A DNA stretch of 48,523 bases, taken from positions 1-48,523 of the forward strand of contig JACQAT010000002.1 in the NCBI GenBank assembly GCA_016194865.1, written 5' to 3'. The DNA comes from Chloroflexota bacterium. GTDB taxonomy: Bacteria > Chloroflexota > Limnocylindria > P2-11E. Below, piece after piece: positions 23,558-32,270 of this stretch. A program made the translations under genes and the position numbers. The notes under the pieces were generated by a model, which did no database searches, was not told the DNA's origin, and was given only the letters and a program-made list of their open reading frames with translations. How positions within the stretch are numbered: position 1 is the stretch's first letter; each line of letters begins with the position of its first letter.

Positions 23558-24460
23558 TCACGCACCCTTGGGAAGGAGCGCGTCGACGAACGCGCGAGGG
23601 TCCATCGGGATGAGGTCGTCCGCCCTCTCTCCCACACCGAGGAGCTTCACCGGCAGCTTCAGCTCGTCCGCGATGGCGAACACCGCGCCGCCCTTCGCCG
23701 TGCCGTCGAGCTTCGTCACGACGATCCCCGTCACCTGCGCGTCCTTCGTGAACTGGCGCGCCTGGACGATCGCGTTCTGCCCCTGCGTGCCGTCGAGGAC
23801 GAGGAGCACCTCGTCGGGCGCGCCCTCGCGGGCGCGGCCGGTCACGCGCACGATCTTGCCGAGCTCGTCCATGAGGTGGCCCTTCGTGTGAAGTCGGCCC
23901 GCGGTGTCGGCGACGACGACGCTGTTGCCGCGTGCGATCGCGGCGTTCACCGCGTCGAAGACCACCGCCGCGGGATCGCCGTCGGGTCGCCCCGACACGA
24001 TCGGCACGCCGATCCGGCCCGCCCACGTCTCGAGCTGCTCGATCGCCGCCGCGCGGAACGTGTCCGCGGCCGCGAGCAGCGGCGTCTCCCCGCTCTGCAG
24101 GAGGCGCTTCGCGAGCTTCGCGGCGGTGGTGGTCTTGCCACTGCCGTTGACGCCGACGACCAGGATGACGCGCGGCTTCTGACCCGCTCCGCGAAGCTCG
24201 CGGTCGCCGTTCGCGAGCACCGCCACGAGCGCGTCGCGCACCGCGTCGAGCACCCTCGGCACCGTGTCGATCTTCTGGAACGCGACGATGTCGCGGACCT
24301 GCAGCATCACGGAGTCGACCAGGGTCACCGAGAGGTCCGCGCGGAGGAGCGCCTCCTCGAGCTCGCCGAGCCACGCCTCGGTCACTTTTGAAGATGTTTC
24401 TCCGCCAGCGAACAGGCGCGTGATGAATCCGAAGCGCGTCCGGGCGAGGCCCTCTTTCAT
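23558..24460 (-). CDS. ftsY: Signal recognition particle receptor FtsY
   Basis: 300 aa: an NG-domain FtsY with almost no acidic A domain. Membrane-associated GTPase partner of Ffh. Visible: GFITRLFAGG amphipathic N-terminus, N-domain helix ELEEALLRADLSVTL, G1 GVNGSGKTTTAAKLAKRL, DTFRAAAIEQLE, DTAGRLHTKGHLMDEL, VTKLDGTAKGGAVF and GVGERADDLIPMDP. Start ATG 24460. It follows smc with a 52-bp gap and is followed by the EAL gene at 20 bp. Confidence 0.96.
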   Translation of the reverse strand: MKEGLARTRFGFITRLFAGGETSSKVTEAWLGELEEALLRADLSVTLVDSVMLQVRDIVAFQKIDTVPRVLDAVRDALVAVLANGDRELRGAGQKPRVILVVGVNGSGKTTTAAKLAKRLLQSGETPLLAAADTFRAAAIEQLETWAGRIGVPIVSGRPDGDPAAVVFDAVNAAIARGNSVVVADTAGRLHTKGHLMDELGKIVRVTGRAREGAPDEVLLVLDGTQGQNAIVQARQFTKDAQVTGIVVTKLDGTAKGGAVFAIADELKLPVKLLGVGERADDLIPMDPRAFVDALLPKGA

Positions 24461-24512
24461 TCGGTGCGGTTCAGCTTGGAGTTGACCGAGACAATGCGCG
24501 CCACTGGGGCGG

Positions 24513-27500
24513 TCAGCCCGCGCGCTCGTCCAGGTCGGCGAGCTTCATCGAGATGACCTTCGAGGTGCCGCCCTCGTCCATGGACACGCCGTAGAGCGTA
24601 TCGGCCGCCTCGATCGTCCCGCGGTTGTGCGTGATGACGACGAACTGTGTCCGATCGGTCAGCTCGCGCAGCGCCTGCGTGAAGCGGCCGACGTTGCGCT
24701 CGTCCAGCGCGGCGTCGACCTCGTCGAGGACGCAGAACGGCGCGGGTTTCACGCGCAGGATCGCGAGCAGCAGCGCGGTCGCGGTGAGCGCGCGCTCGCC
24801 GCCGGACAGCTGCTGCAGGCTGCCGATGCGCTTGCCGGGCGGCCGGGCGTAGATGTCGATGCCCGGCTCGTCGAAGCTCTCGCTTCCGGGGGCCCCTCCC
24901 CCCGCTTCGCTCGTGCGCAGTGAGGCCTGGCCGCCGTTGAACAGGCGCTGGAAGAACACGCCGAATTCGCGATCGACCGCCTGGAAGGTCGCGCTGAACT
25001 GCTCCGCGATGGTGGTCGCGAGCTCGTCGGCGAGGAGGCGCAGGTCGCCCATCGCCCTTTCGAGGTCGGCGCGCTGCGTCGCGAGGAACCGATGGCGCTC
25101 TCCCACCTCGGCGAGCTCGGTCGCCGCCAGCGCGTTCACGGGCTCGAGCGCCATGAGCCGGCGGCGCAGGCGCTGCAGATCGCGCAGCGCATTCGCGCGC
25201 TCGCGCTCATCCACGATCTCTTCGACGTCGATCGATTCGGGATCCGGCAGCGGCTCGTCGTCACCGAGGCCGAGCTCCTGACGGACCTGCTCCTCGAGCA
25301 GCTTCAGCGCGCCGGACGCACGCTCTTCCTCCACCGCGAGCTTGCTGCGCTCGCCGCGAAGCTCGGCGAGACGCTCGCGCGCCTTCGCGAGCCGCTGCTC
25401 CGACTCCCGTCGAGAGCCCTCCGCCGCGAGCGCGCGCTCGCGCGCGAGCTCGGCCGAGCGCTCGGCCTCGCGGGCGTCCGCGGTCGCCCGGCCGAGCGAG
25501 CCCTGCGCGCTCTCGAGGCGCTCGCACGCGTCGCGCTCCTGGGCCACGAGCGCGCGGACGCGCTCCTCCTGCTCGGCGATGCGCTTCTCGGTCGCGCCGA
25601 CCTGCTCGTCGAGCGTGTCGCGCAGGCGCACCAGGGACGAACGCTTCTCCTCGCTCGTCGCGGCATCGAGACGCGCGTCCTCCGCGCGCTTCGTCGTGGC
25701 CGCATGCGCGTCGCTTGCCGCCCGCTCGTCGCGCTCCGCGGCGCTGAAGAGCTGCGACGCTTCCGCGCGCGCGGTCACCGCGATCGCGCGCTCGGCGGCG
25801 ACGCCCTGCCGGCGTTCGCGCAGCTCGGCACGCTCGCGCTCGACCGCCGATGCGCGCGCCTCACCGGCACGTACGAGGTCGCGGACATCCGCTTCGCGCG
25901 AGGCGAGCTCGTCGGCGATCCGCTCGAGGTCGCCGCGAGCGCGCTGCGCTTCCGCCAGCCGCGCGTCGGCGTCGGCCTGCGTGCGCTCGGCGGCGGCCCG
26001 CTCCTCGGTGGTCTCGCGCAGCAGGCGATCGGATGCCGTCAGCTCTTCGCGCAGCCGTTCGGTCATCTTGCGCAGGCGCGCGAGGCCCTCGCGCTCGGCA
26101 TCGAGGCGCGCCGGCACGCGAACGGCGCCCGGCGTCGCGACGGCACCGCCACCCGGAGTGATGACGATGCCGCCGGGCATCGCGCGCGCGGCCTTGTAGG
26201 CGGCCGCAGGGTCGGCGGCGACGAAGACGTTGCGGAAGGCGGCGTGCGCGACGGGCTCCTGCTTCGGATCGATCCGGAGGACGTCGCTCAGGCGCTTGCA
26301 GCCGTCGGGGATCGGCAGCTCCGGGCCGTCGTGGCCCACGAGCACGGTGACGGAGCGGTCCCGCGTTCCCGAGGTCGGCACGAAGGCCGACTCGGCGATC
26401 GCGATGGTCTCGCCGAACGCGCTCTGGACCGCGCTCTCGAGCTGGGCCGGGATCGCGATCCGGTCGCTCAGCCAGCGCAGGCCGCGCGGCGCGTCGCCGC
26501 GCGCGGTCACACCCCGCGCGTCGAGCTCGCTCTGCGCGCGCTCGACCGCCTCGCGCAGCGCCGCGGCCTGGCCCCGCACGAGCGCGAGATCGCCATCGAG
26601 CCCCTGCAGCTCGTTGCGCGCGGCGCCCGCGCGCTCCGACGCGGCCTCGGCGACGCGCGCTGCCTCTGCGACGTCATCGCGCGCGCGCTGCAGCTCGACG
26701 CCGATCCTGCCGCGCTCTCGCTCGCGCTCGGCTCGGTCCGCCGCGAGCGACGTGGCCCGCGTGCCGAGCTCTTCGTCGCGCGCGAGCAGGGCCCTGTCCT
26801 CGTCGGACAGGCGGATCTCCTCGCTCTCGCGCAGCAGGTGGGCCCGCTCCGTCTCCACGCGCTTCGCGCGCGCCTCCGCGAGGGCGACGCGGGTCCGCGA
26901 GGCGTCCTCCTCGGCGACACGGGCGGCGTCGGCCGACCCGCGGGCGTTGCGCGCGGCGTCCGTCGACTCCTGATCCACCGTCGCGCGCTGCGTGCGCAGC
27001 GACGAGAGCTCGGCGGGCAGCGTGGACAGCGTGGTGCGCGTGTGGTCGCGCTCGCTCGCGATCGCGTCGATGCTCGCCTGCAATGCCGCGATCCGCTCGC
27101 GGATCGAGGCTTCGGCGGACGCGGCCTCCTGCGCGCCGAGGCGGCGCCGCTCCTCCTCCTCGCGCGCGAGGCGCAGCTCGTCGTCGGTCCCGACGGCGAG
27201 CTCTTCGGTCTCGCCGACGAAGTCGGTGAGGCGCGCGACCTCGCGGTCCACGCCCTCGAGCTTCGCGAGGAGATCGGCGCGCAACGAAGCCGTCGTGCCG
27301 AAGGAGCTGCGGTACCAGCGGAGCGCACGGCGGCGCAGGTCGTTGCGGATGGTCTCGTACTCGCCCCACTTCGCCGCCTGCTCCGTGAGGAGCGCGACGC
27401 GCGGTCCGATCTCGCGCAGGATATCGATGACGCGGACGAGCTCGAGCTCGGCCTTCTTGAGACGCTCGAGCGCGTCCTCGCGCCGCAGGTGCAGACGACG

Positions 27501-28052
27501 CGTGCCCGCGGCCTCTTCGATCACCACGCGGCGATCGGACGGGCGCAGCGCGAGGATCTGGTCGACGAGCCCCTGCCCGATGACCACGAACGGGTTGTCC
27601 GCGAGATGCGCGCCGGCAAGCAGGTCCTGGAGATCGCGCAGGCGAACGCGGCTGCGGTTCACGAGGTACTCGGCCTCGCCGCTCTTGTAGAGCCGGCGAC
27701 CGACCTCGACCTCCGCGAAGTCGATCGGCAGGCGGCGCGACGAGTTGTCGAGCTGGAGCACCGCCTCGGCCATGCCCAGCCCGCGCCGCGTCTCGGATCC
27801 GGCGAAGATCAGCTCCTCGTTCTTCTTGGCGCGAAGCACCCGGGCGTTGTTCTCACCGAGCGCCCAGCGGATGGCATCCGCCACGTTCGACTTTCCCGAT
27901 CCGTTGGGACCGATGATCGCGGTGATGCCGGCGGCGAATTCGAGATGCGTTTCGTGCACGAAGCTCTTGAAGCCCGTCATCGTCAACGACTTGAGGACCG
28001 CGTTCGGTCCGGTGCCCTGGCCGCCCTCGATCACGCGGAGCTCGTCGGTCAT
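24513..28052 (-). CDS. smc: Chromosome segregation protein SMC
   Basis: 1179 aa, normal for bacterial SMC. ATPase that extrudes DNA loops with ScpAB. N-terminal Walker A GPNGSGKSNVADAIRWALGE, a long coiled coil rich in Ala/Arg/Glu from about 165 to 500 and 665 to 1010, a hinge about 500-660 containing the GGIVITPGGGAVA stretch, and C-terminal signature LSGGERALTATALLLA with Walker B FCVLDEVDAALD. ATG 28052 overlaps the rnc stop (ATGA). scpA/scpB are not in the window. Confidence 0.97.
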   Translation of the reverse strand: MTDELRVIEGGQGTGPNAVLKSLTMTGFKSFVHETHLEFAAGITAIIGPNGSGKSNVADAIRWALGENNARVLRAKKNEELIFAGSETRRGLGMAEAVLQLDNSSRRLPIDFAEVEVGRRLYKSGEAEYLVNRSRVRLRDLQDLLAGAHLADNPFVVIGQGLVDQILALRPSDRRVVIEEAAGTRRLHLRREDALERLKKAELELVRVIDILREIGPRVALLTEQAAKWGEYETIRNDLRRRALRWYRSSFGTTASLRADLLAKLEGVDREVARLTDFVGETEELAVGTDDELRLAREEEERRRLGAQEAASAEASIRERIAALQASIDAIASERDHTRTTLSTLPAELSSLRTQRATVDQESTDAARNARGSADAARVAEEDASRTRVALAEARAKRVETERAHLLRESEEIRLSDEDRALLARDEELGTRATSLAADRAERERERGRIGVELQRARDDVAEAARVAEAASERAGAARNELQGLDGDLALVRGQAAALREAVERAQSELDARGVTARGDAPRGLRWLSDRIAIPAQLESAVQSAFGETIAIAESAFVPTSGTRDRSVTVLVGHDGPELPIPDGCKRLSDVLRIDPKQEPVAHAAFRNVFVAADPAAAYKAARAMPGGIVITPGGGAVATPGAVRVPARLDAEREGLARLRKMTERLREELTASDRLLRETTEERAAAERTQADADARLAEAQRARGDLERIADELASREADVRDLVRAGEARASAVERERAELRERRQGVAAERAIAVTARAEASQLFSAAERDERAASDAHAATTKRAEDARLDAATSEEKRSSLVRLRDTLDEQVGATEKRIAEQEERVRALVAQERDACERLESAQGSLGRATADAREAERSAELARERALAAEGSRRESEQRLAKARERLAELRGERSKLAVEEERASGALKLLEEQVRQELGLGDDEPLPDPESIDVEEIVDERERANALRDLQRLRRRLMALEPVNALAATELAEVGERHRFLATQRADLERAMGDLRLLADELATTIAEQFSATFQAVDREFGVFFQRLFNGGQASLRTSEAGGGAPGSESFDEPGIDIYARPPGKRIGSLQQLSGGERALTATALLLAILRVKPAPFCVLDEVDAALDERNVGRFTQALRELTDRTQFVVITHNRGTIEAADTLYGVSMDEGGTSKVISMKLADLDERAG

Positions 28053-28747
28053 CGGAGCACCTCCTCGAGCAGCTTCGTCGCGGCGGACTCCTGCGCCTCG
28101 CGCTTCGATGGACCCGTGCCCTTGGCGAGCTTCTCACCGACCTCGACCGTCACGACGAAGTCGCGACGGTGATCCGGTCCTCGTGCCTCGAGCGTCCGGT
28201 AGACGGGGAGCGGGCGATGCTCCGATTGCGCCCACTCCTGCAGCATGGTCTTCGGGGATTTGCGCGGGGCCGCGGCGATCGCGGAGAGCGGTCCAGCCAT
28301 CGTCCTCTTGATGAAGTCCGCCGACCCTTCGTAGCCGGCCTCGAGGTACACGGCTCCGACCAGCGACTCATAGAGGCTGGCCGCGAGCCCTGGACGATCG
28401 CGGCCGCCGCTCTCCTCTTCGCCGCGCCCGAGGCGCGCGCGCTGTGGCAGCCCGATCTCGCGCGCGACGGTCGCGAGCCCGGTGCTCGAGACGAGCGTCG
28501 CGCGCAGCGCGGTCAGCTCGCCCTCGGTCGCGTCGGGGAACCTGCCGTACAGCTCGGCGCCGACGACGAGGTCGACGACGGCATCGCCGAGGAATTCGAG
28601 GCGCTCGAAATCCTCCGCGCCTTCCTGCTCGTGCTCGTGCAGGTAGGAGCTGTGCGTCAGCGCGCTCCGCAACAGCTCGAGCGATCGGAACCGATATCCC
28701 GCGATCTCAGCGCTCTCCGTCTCGTACCTCGTTCCTTCCTCTAACAA
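28049..28747 (-). CDS. rnc: Ribonuclease III
   Basis: 232 aa. Double-strand RNA endonuclease for rRNA maturation. Nuclease signature ERLEFLGDAVVDLVV (about 48-62), second acidic site LYESLVGAVYLEAGYE, and a C-terminal double-strand RNA binding domain (PKTMLQEWAQ, GTGPSKREAQESAATKLL). TTG 28747 is the only NTG codon ahead of the conserved region; AGAGGAAGG lies just inside it, so the true start is uncertain. A long, near-perfect hairpin abuts the start, and the stop overlaps smc's ATG. Confidence 0.94.
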   Translation of the reverse strand: MLEEGTRYETESAEIAGYRFRSLELLRSALTHSSYLHEHEQEGAEDFERLEFLGDAVVDLVVGAELYGRFPDATEGELTALRATLVSSTGLATVAREIGLPQRARLGRGEEESGGRDRPGLAASLYESLVGAVYLEAGYEGSADFIKRTMAGPLSAIAAAPRKSPKTMLQEWAQSEHRPLPVYRTLEARGPDHRRDFVVTVEVGEKLAKGTGPSKREAQESAATKLLEEVLR

Positions 28748-28750
28748 CGA

Positions 28751-28782
28751 GGAGGCAGGAGCCCGGATGGGCCCCTGCCTCC
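28751..28782. terminator. Strong 14-bp hairpin between acpP and rnc
   Basis: Arms 28751-28764 and 28769-28782 pair with one G-U/A-C type mismatch around GGAT. On the minus strand it follows acpP and is trailed by TCGTTGTTAG, a poor U-tract; on the plus strand it is followed by CCTTATTTTCGTT. It may partly end the acpP transcript, or act as a processing stem just before rnc. Confidence 0.55.
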
Positions 28783-28819
28783 CCTTATTTTCGTTCGTTC
28801 GGACCGCGCGCCGGTGGTG

Positions 28820-29062
28820 CTAGGAAACGTGCTCCTCGATGTACTCCTGCGCGTCGCTCACGGTCTTGATCTTCTCAGCGTCCTCGTCCGAGATCTCCAT
28901 CCCGAACTCTTCCTCGAGGCTCATGATCAATTCCACAAGATCGAGCGAATCCGCGTTGAGGTCATCAACGAACGACGCCTCGGGCTTCACGTCCGCCTCG
29001 TCCACCCCGAGCTGTTCGATGACGATCTTCTTGAGCCGATCGTAGGTGTTCGCCTGCGCCAA
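28820..29062 (-). CDS. acpP: Acyl carrier protein
   Basis: 80 aa from TTG 29062, preceded by AGGAGG at an ideal 6-base spacing. Small acidic four-helix protein carrying acyl chains on phosphopantetheine at S39 in the [10 protein letters not shown] motif; LNADSL and [16 protein letters not shown] are characteristic. Its partners fabD/fabF/fabG are 16 kb away and plsX is 2 kb upstream in the same direction, past a divergent gene. It likely has its own promoter (29118-29146). Confidence 0.96.
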   Translation of the reverse strand: MAQANTYDRLKKIVIEQLGVDEADVKPEASFVDDLNADSLDLVELIMSLEEEFGMEISDEDAEKIKTVSDAQEYIEEHVS

Positions 29063-29090
29063 CCAGCACCTCCTGTGTCGGGCGAGCGCC

Positions 29091-29105
29091 CCAGGCCGTG
29101 CCTGG
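29091..29105 (-). repeat. Hairpin in the acpP leader
   Basis: CCAGGC-CGT-GCCTGG, perfect 6-bp arms and a 3-base loop, between the proposed acpP promoter and its ribosome binding site. It may stabilise the leader; no U-tract follows. Confidence 0.45.
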
Positions 29106-29117
29106 AGCGGCTCGCAA

Positions 29118-29146
29118 AGTGTCAGGGCCGCGGAGGGATGCGTCAA
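29118..29146 (-). promoter_or_regulatory. Likely acpP promoter
   Basis: Minus strand TTGACG (29146-29141), 17-base spacer, GACACT (29123-29118). The -35 is near consensus and spacing is optimal; the -10 is weak. It predicts a leader of roughly 50 bases before the TTG start. Confidence 0.5.
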
Positions 29147-29180
29147 TCCGGCCATACGACTCAGCCGTGCCAGGGCGCTT

Positions 29181-29186
29181 TATGGT
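29181..29186 (+). promoter_or_regulatory. Possible leaderless -10 for the GerMN gene
   Basis: TATGGT lies six bases before ATG 29193, the distance expected if transcription starts at the A of the ATG. No Shine-Dalgarno sequence is visible. No clear -35. Confidence 0.35.
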
Positions 29187-29192
29187 GGGCAC

Positions 29193-30626
29193 ATGAGCGA
29201 CCCAAGGCACGAGCGCCACGTATCGAGGCGCCTCAAGCTCGGCGGCGTCGTCGTGGGCGGCCTGCTCGTCGCGGCCGCGCTCCTCCCTGTTGTCGAGTGG
29301 GTAGGCCGGCCGCCCGCGCTCGAAACGGCGACCCCTCCGCCGCCGACGATCGTGGCGAGCCCGCAGCCGACGGGCGCACCCGCGAGCGGGCGGCCCGGGG
29401 AGGGCCAGCCGTCGCGGACCGATCACCAGCGCGTCTATTTCGCGCGCGCGGGCCTCCCGCCCGTGGGCGTGCACGTCGAGGGGATCGCGACCCAGACGAC
29501 GGCCGAGGAGCGCATCCGCGCGCGTCTCGACGCGTTGAACCCAGGCTCCTTGGCCGTCCAGGCGCCGCTCGGCGCGTTCAACCCGTTCCCGCTCGACGAT
29601 CCGAGCCGGCTGCGCGTTGGGACGGTGACGATCCAGGGCGACGCGGCGGTCGTCGATTTCGTGCTGCCCGAGGGCGGGTGGCGGGTCGCGACGGCGGAGC
29701 AGTCCCTCGGACTCGTCCAGGAGCTCGTCTACACGGCGACCGAAGAGCCGGGGATCCGGCGCGCGTCGTTCACCGCCAACGGCGGCAAGCCGGCCCCGAT
29801 CAGAGATCTCCCGCTCGGTGCGCCGCTCACGCGCGAGGCCGTCTTCGGCTACCCGCGAGAGGGTTCCACTGCGACCCTCAGCCAGCCGGGCTCCGCGCCC
29901 GCCGTCCGCGTCTCGCTGCGCCAGTCGGTCGACGAGGTCGCGCGTGGCCTTGCGCGCGTGGTCATCGACACCGGGATCGCCTCGGGCCCGGTCCCGGGGA
30001 CGGACGTGGCGTTCACCGCGAGCGTCCGCACGAACGACGAGCGCGCGGATCCTGATTACGGGAAATGGCTGCTGACGGTCCACGTGGCGAATGCCCGCTC
30101 CAGCGATCCACCGACCGGCGCGGGCACGACGAAGACATTCAGCGTGCAGGCCGATCGCACGCCGCTGCGCTCCCTCGGGATCCGGGAGACCGTCGGCGTC
30201 GACGGGCTCGACGTCCTCATCGGCCTCGACGACCTGCGGCCGTGGCGCGTGTCGCTCGCGTTCGCGCCCGTCCGCGTCGTCGTCGACATCGGCGGCGCGC
30301 CGAGCTCGCTGAGCGACGGGATCGCCGTCTACGCGCCCCAGCCCGGCGAGACGATCGACGGCGGCATCTCCCGGACGATCGTGCTCGGCGGGGCGGCTCG
30401 GGCGTTCGAGGGCAACGTGCGCTGGCGGCTGAGGGATGCCACTCGGGTCGTGGGGAGCGGCTTCACGACCGCGAGCCTCGGCACGAGCGCCATCTGGGGA
30501 CTCTTCGAGACGCGCGTCGACGTTCCGTCAGGCACGAGTGGCGCGTTGACGCTCGAGGTGTTCGAAGCGAGCGCGAAGGACGGCAGCGATCTCAACGTGG
30601 CGCGCGTGCCCCTCTTGATCCGCTAG
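29193..30626 (+). CDS. Anchored GerMN/Gmad2-domain protein
   Basis: 477 aa. N-terminal membrane segment about 17-34, a Pro/Ala/Thr-rich linker to about residue 75, a GerMN domain about 75-190 (VYFARAGLPPVGVHV, TAEERIRARLDAL, TVTIQGDAAVVDF, EQSLGLVQELVYT), an AMIN-like beta domain about 235-370 (two strands ending RVVVDIGG), and a C-terminal Gmad2-type immunoglobulin-like domain (YAPQPGETIDGG, VRWRLRDATRVV, LTLEVFEASAKDGSD). GerMN/Gmad2 proteins occur outside spore formers, usually in the cell envelope; no sporulation is implied. The stop TAG is shared with nusB's on the other strand in a CTAG (30623-30626). Confidence 0.82.
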   Translation: MSDPRHERHVSRRLKLGGVVVGGLLVAAALLPVVEWVGRPPALETATPPPPTIVASPQPTGAPASGRPGEGQPSRTDHQRVYFARAGLPPVGVHVEGIATQTTAEERIRARLDALNPGSLAVQAPLGAFNPFPLDDPSRLRVGTVTIQGDAAVVDFVLPEGGWRVATAEQSLGLVQELVYTATEEPGIRRASFTANGGKPAPIRDLPLGAPLTREAVFGYPREGSTATLSQPGSAPAVRVSLRQSVDEVARGLARVVIDTGIASGPVPGTDVAFTASVRTNDERADPDYGKWLLTVHVANARSSDPPTGAGTTKTFSVQADRTPLRSLGIRETVGVDGLDVLIGLDDLRPWRVSLAFAPVRVVVDIGGAPSSLSDGIAVYAPQPGETIDGGISRTIVLGGAARAFEGNVRWRLRDATRVVGSGFTTASLGTSAIWGLFETRVDVPSGTSGALTLEVFEASAKDGSDLNVARVPLLIR

Positions 30627-31045
30627 CGCTTCGACCCGCCTCCCACCGCGGTCGCGAGCACGCCGTTCACGAACTTCGGAGACGCCTCCGAGCCGAAGAG
30701 CTTCGCGAGCTCCACGGCCTCGTCGATCACGACCCCCGCCGGAGCGTCACCCGAGACGCGGAGCTCGTACAGCGCGATCCGCAGGATGTTGCGGTCGATC
30801 TTCGCCATCTGGTCGAGCGGGAACTCGGCGGCGAGCGCCGCGATCTCGGCGTCCAGCTCGGCCCGATGCTCGAGCACGCCCTCCACGAGGCTCCAGGCGA
30901 ACGCGCTCGCCTCCTCGGTCAGACCCGCGCGGAACGCCCCGCGTGTCCAGGTCTCCTTCGGGTCGCCACGGTTGAAGTCGATCTCGAAGAGCGTCTGCAG
31001 CGCCAGGCGTCGTGCCGGGTGACGGCCGCCATGGAGCTGCCTCAT
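30623..31045 (-). CDS. nusB: Transcription antitermination factor NusB
   Basis: 140 aa. Binds boxA RNA with S10 in antitermination of rRNA operons. Family pattern: ARRLALQTLFEIDF (11-24), FAWSLVEGVLEHRAELDAEI, KIDRNILRIALYEL, VVIDEAVELAKLFGSEASPKFVNGVL. ATG 31045 overlaps the plsX TGA (ATGA). Convergent with the GerMN gene, sharing CTAG. Confidence 0.94.
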   Translation of the reverse strand: MRQLHGGRHPARRLALQTLFEIDFNRGDPKETWTRGAFRAGLTEEASAFAWSLVEGVLEHRAELDAEIAALAAEFPLDQMAKIDRNILRIALYELRVSGDAPAGVVIDEAVELAKLFGSEASPKFVNGVLATAVGGGSKR

Positions 31046-32031
31046 GCGCCGACGGTGCCGATCGTCGCGACCAATTGTGTCGCCACGGCCCGCTCGCCTA
31101 CCTCGATCGCGTAGCGCAGCATCGGGCCGCGCGCTCTGCCGTGCGTGACGACGGACACGCCGGCGACGCCGAGCAGCGGCGCCGACGCGTACGGGTCGTA
31201 GTCCAGCCGGTGCCGCAGCTTGTTCACACCGCGCAGCGCGACGACCGCCGCGATCTTGCCGAGCAGGCCACCGAAGATGTCGTCGCGGATGCCCTCGCGG
31301 AAGACGTCCACGACCCCCTCCATGCCCTTGGCAAGCACGTTGCCGACGAAGCCGTCGCAGACGACGATGTCGGTCGTCCCGCGCATGACGTCACGCCCCT
31401 CGACGTTGCCGTAGAAGGTGATGCCCTCGGCTCCCGACAGAAGCGCATGCGCTTCCTGCTGGACGCGCCCGCCCTTCTCGGGCTCTTCACCGACATTCAG
31501 CAATCCGACCGTGGGATGCGCCACGCCGTGGACGTGCTCCATGAACCGGCTCGCCATCAGCGCGTACTGCAGGAGGTTCTTCGCGTCGACGTCCATCGTC
31601 GCGCCCGCATCGATGAGGCACGCCGGCTTGCCCGCGGTGGTCGGCAGCATGCCGCAGAGCGCCGGACGGTCGATGCCCTTCACGCGTCCGAGGATGAGCA
31701 GCGCCGCCGCCATCGTCGCGCCGGTGTTGCCCGCGGAGATGACGGCATCCGCTTCGCCCTTCTTCACCAGCGTCGTCGCGACGCCGATCGACGTGTCGCC
31801 CCGGCGGCGCAGTGCGTTGGCGGGATGCTCGTCCATGGACACGACGTCGCGCGCGTCGACGACGCTGATCCCCGGCGTCGCCGCGTGCCGTCCGAGCGCG
31901 CGCCGCACGTCGTCGTCGCGGCCGACGAGCACCAGATCCGCCTTGCCATCGGCCTCGCGGTACAACAACGCGCCCCGGACGATCTCGTCCGGGGCGTGGT
32001 CGCCACCCATGGCATCGACCGCGATGCGCAC
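31042..32031 (-). CDS. plsX: Phosphate acyltransferase PlsX
   Basis: 329 aa. Converts acyl-ACP to acyl-phosphate for phospholipid synthesis. MRIAVDAMGGDHAPDEIVRG at the start, VISAGNTGATMAAALLILGR, DAGATMDVDAKNLLQYALM, TVGLLNVGEEPEKGG, DIVVCDGFVGNVLAKGMEG (all in family order). GTG 32031, 10 bases after rpmF's stop. fabH is not in this cluster. Upstream rpmF-yceD is a common arrangement with plsX. Confidence 0.96.
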   Translation of the reverse strand: MRIAVDAMGGDHAPDEIVRGALLYREADGKADLVLVGRDDDVRRALGRHAATPGISVVDARDVVSMDEHPANALRRRGDTSIGVATTLVKKGEADAVISAGNTGATMAAALLILGRVKGIDRPALCGMLPTTAGKPACLIDAGATMDVDAKNLLQYALMASRFMEHVHGVAHPTVGLLNVGEEPEKGGRVQQEAHALLSGAEGITFYGNVEGRDVMRGTTDIVVCDGFVGNVLAKGMEGVVDVFREGIRDDIFGGLLGKIAAVVALRGVNKLRHRLDYDPYASAPLLGVAGVSVVTHGRARGPMLRYAIEVGERAVATQLVATIGTVGA

Positions 32032-32041
32032 CGCCTGGGTT

Positions 32042-32239
32042 CTAAGCGGTCCGCTTCTTGGTCTTGATCTTGATCACCTGCCGCCCGCGGAACGTGCCGC
32101 AATGCGGGCAGGCCTGATGCGTCGGCTTGGGGCTCTTGCACTGCGGGCATGGCACGAGCGTCTTCTCCATGAGGCGAAGGTGGCTCCGACGCTCGCCCTG
32201 GGCCGCGTGCGGGGTGCGCTTCTTGGGTTGACCGGCCAA
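32042..32239 (-). CDS. rpmF: Large ribosomal subunit protein bL32
   Basis: 65 aa from TTG 32239, with GGAGG 5 bases upstream. Basic N-terminus GQPKKRTPHAAQGERRSH, then a zinc ribbon CPQC...CPHC and a GRQVIKIKTKK tail. The four cysteines are intact, so this is the zinc-binding form. Confidence 0.95.
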   Translation of the reverse strand: MAGQPKKRTPHAAQGERRSHLRLMEKTLVPCPQCKSPKPTHQACPHCGTFRGRQVIKIKTKKRTA

Positions 32240-32270
32240 TGGGACCTCCGTTCCGTCCCCTCAGTGTCGC

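Noticed and set aside
25092-28172. A 1026-codon open frame on the plus strand opposite smc
   Set aside because: No recognisable motifs, strange Arg/Glu/Ala composition, and fully antisense to a clear SMC. It is a by-product of GC-rich codons.
29193-30626. Sporulation role for the GerMN/Gmad2 protein
   Set aside because: These domains are common in non-sporulating bacteria and no sporulation genes are nearby.
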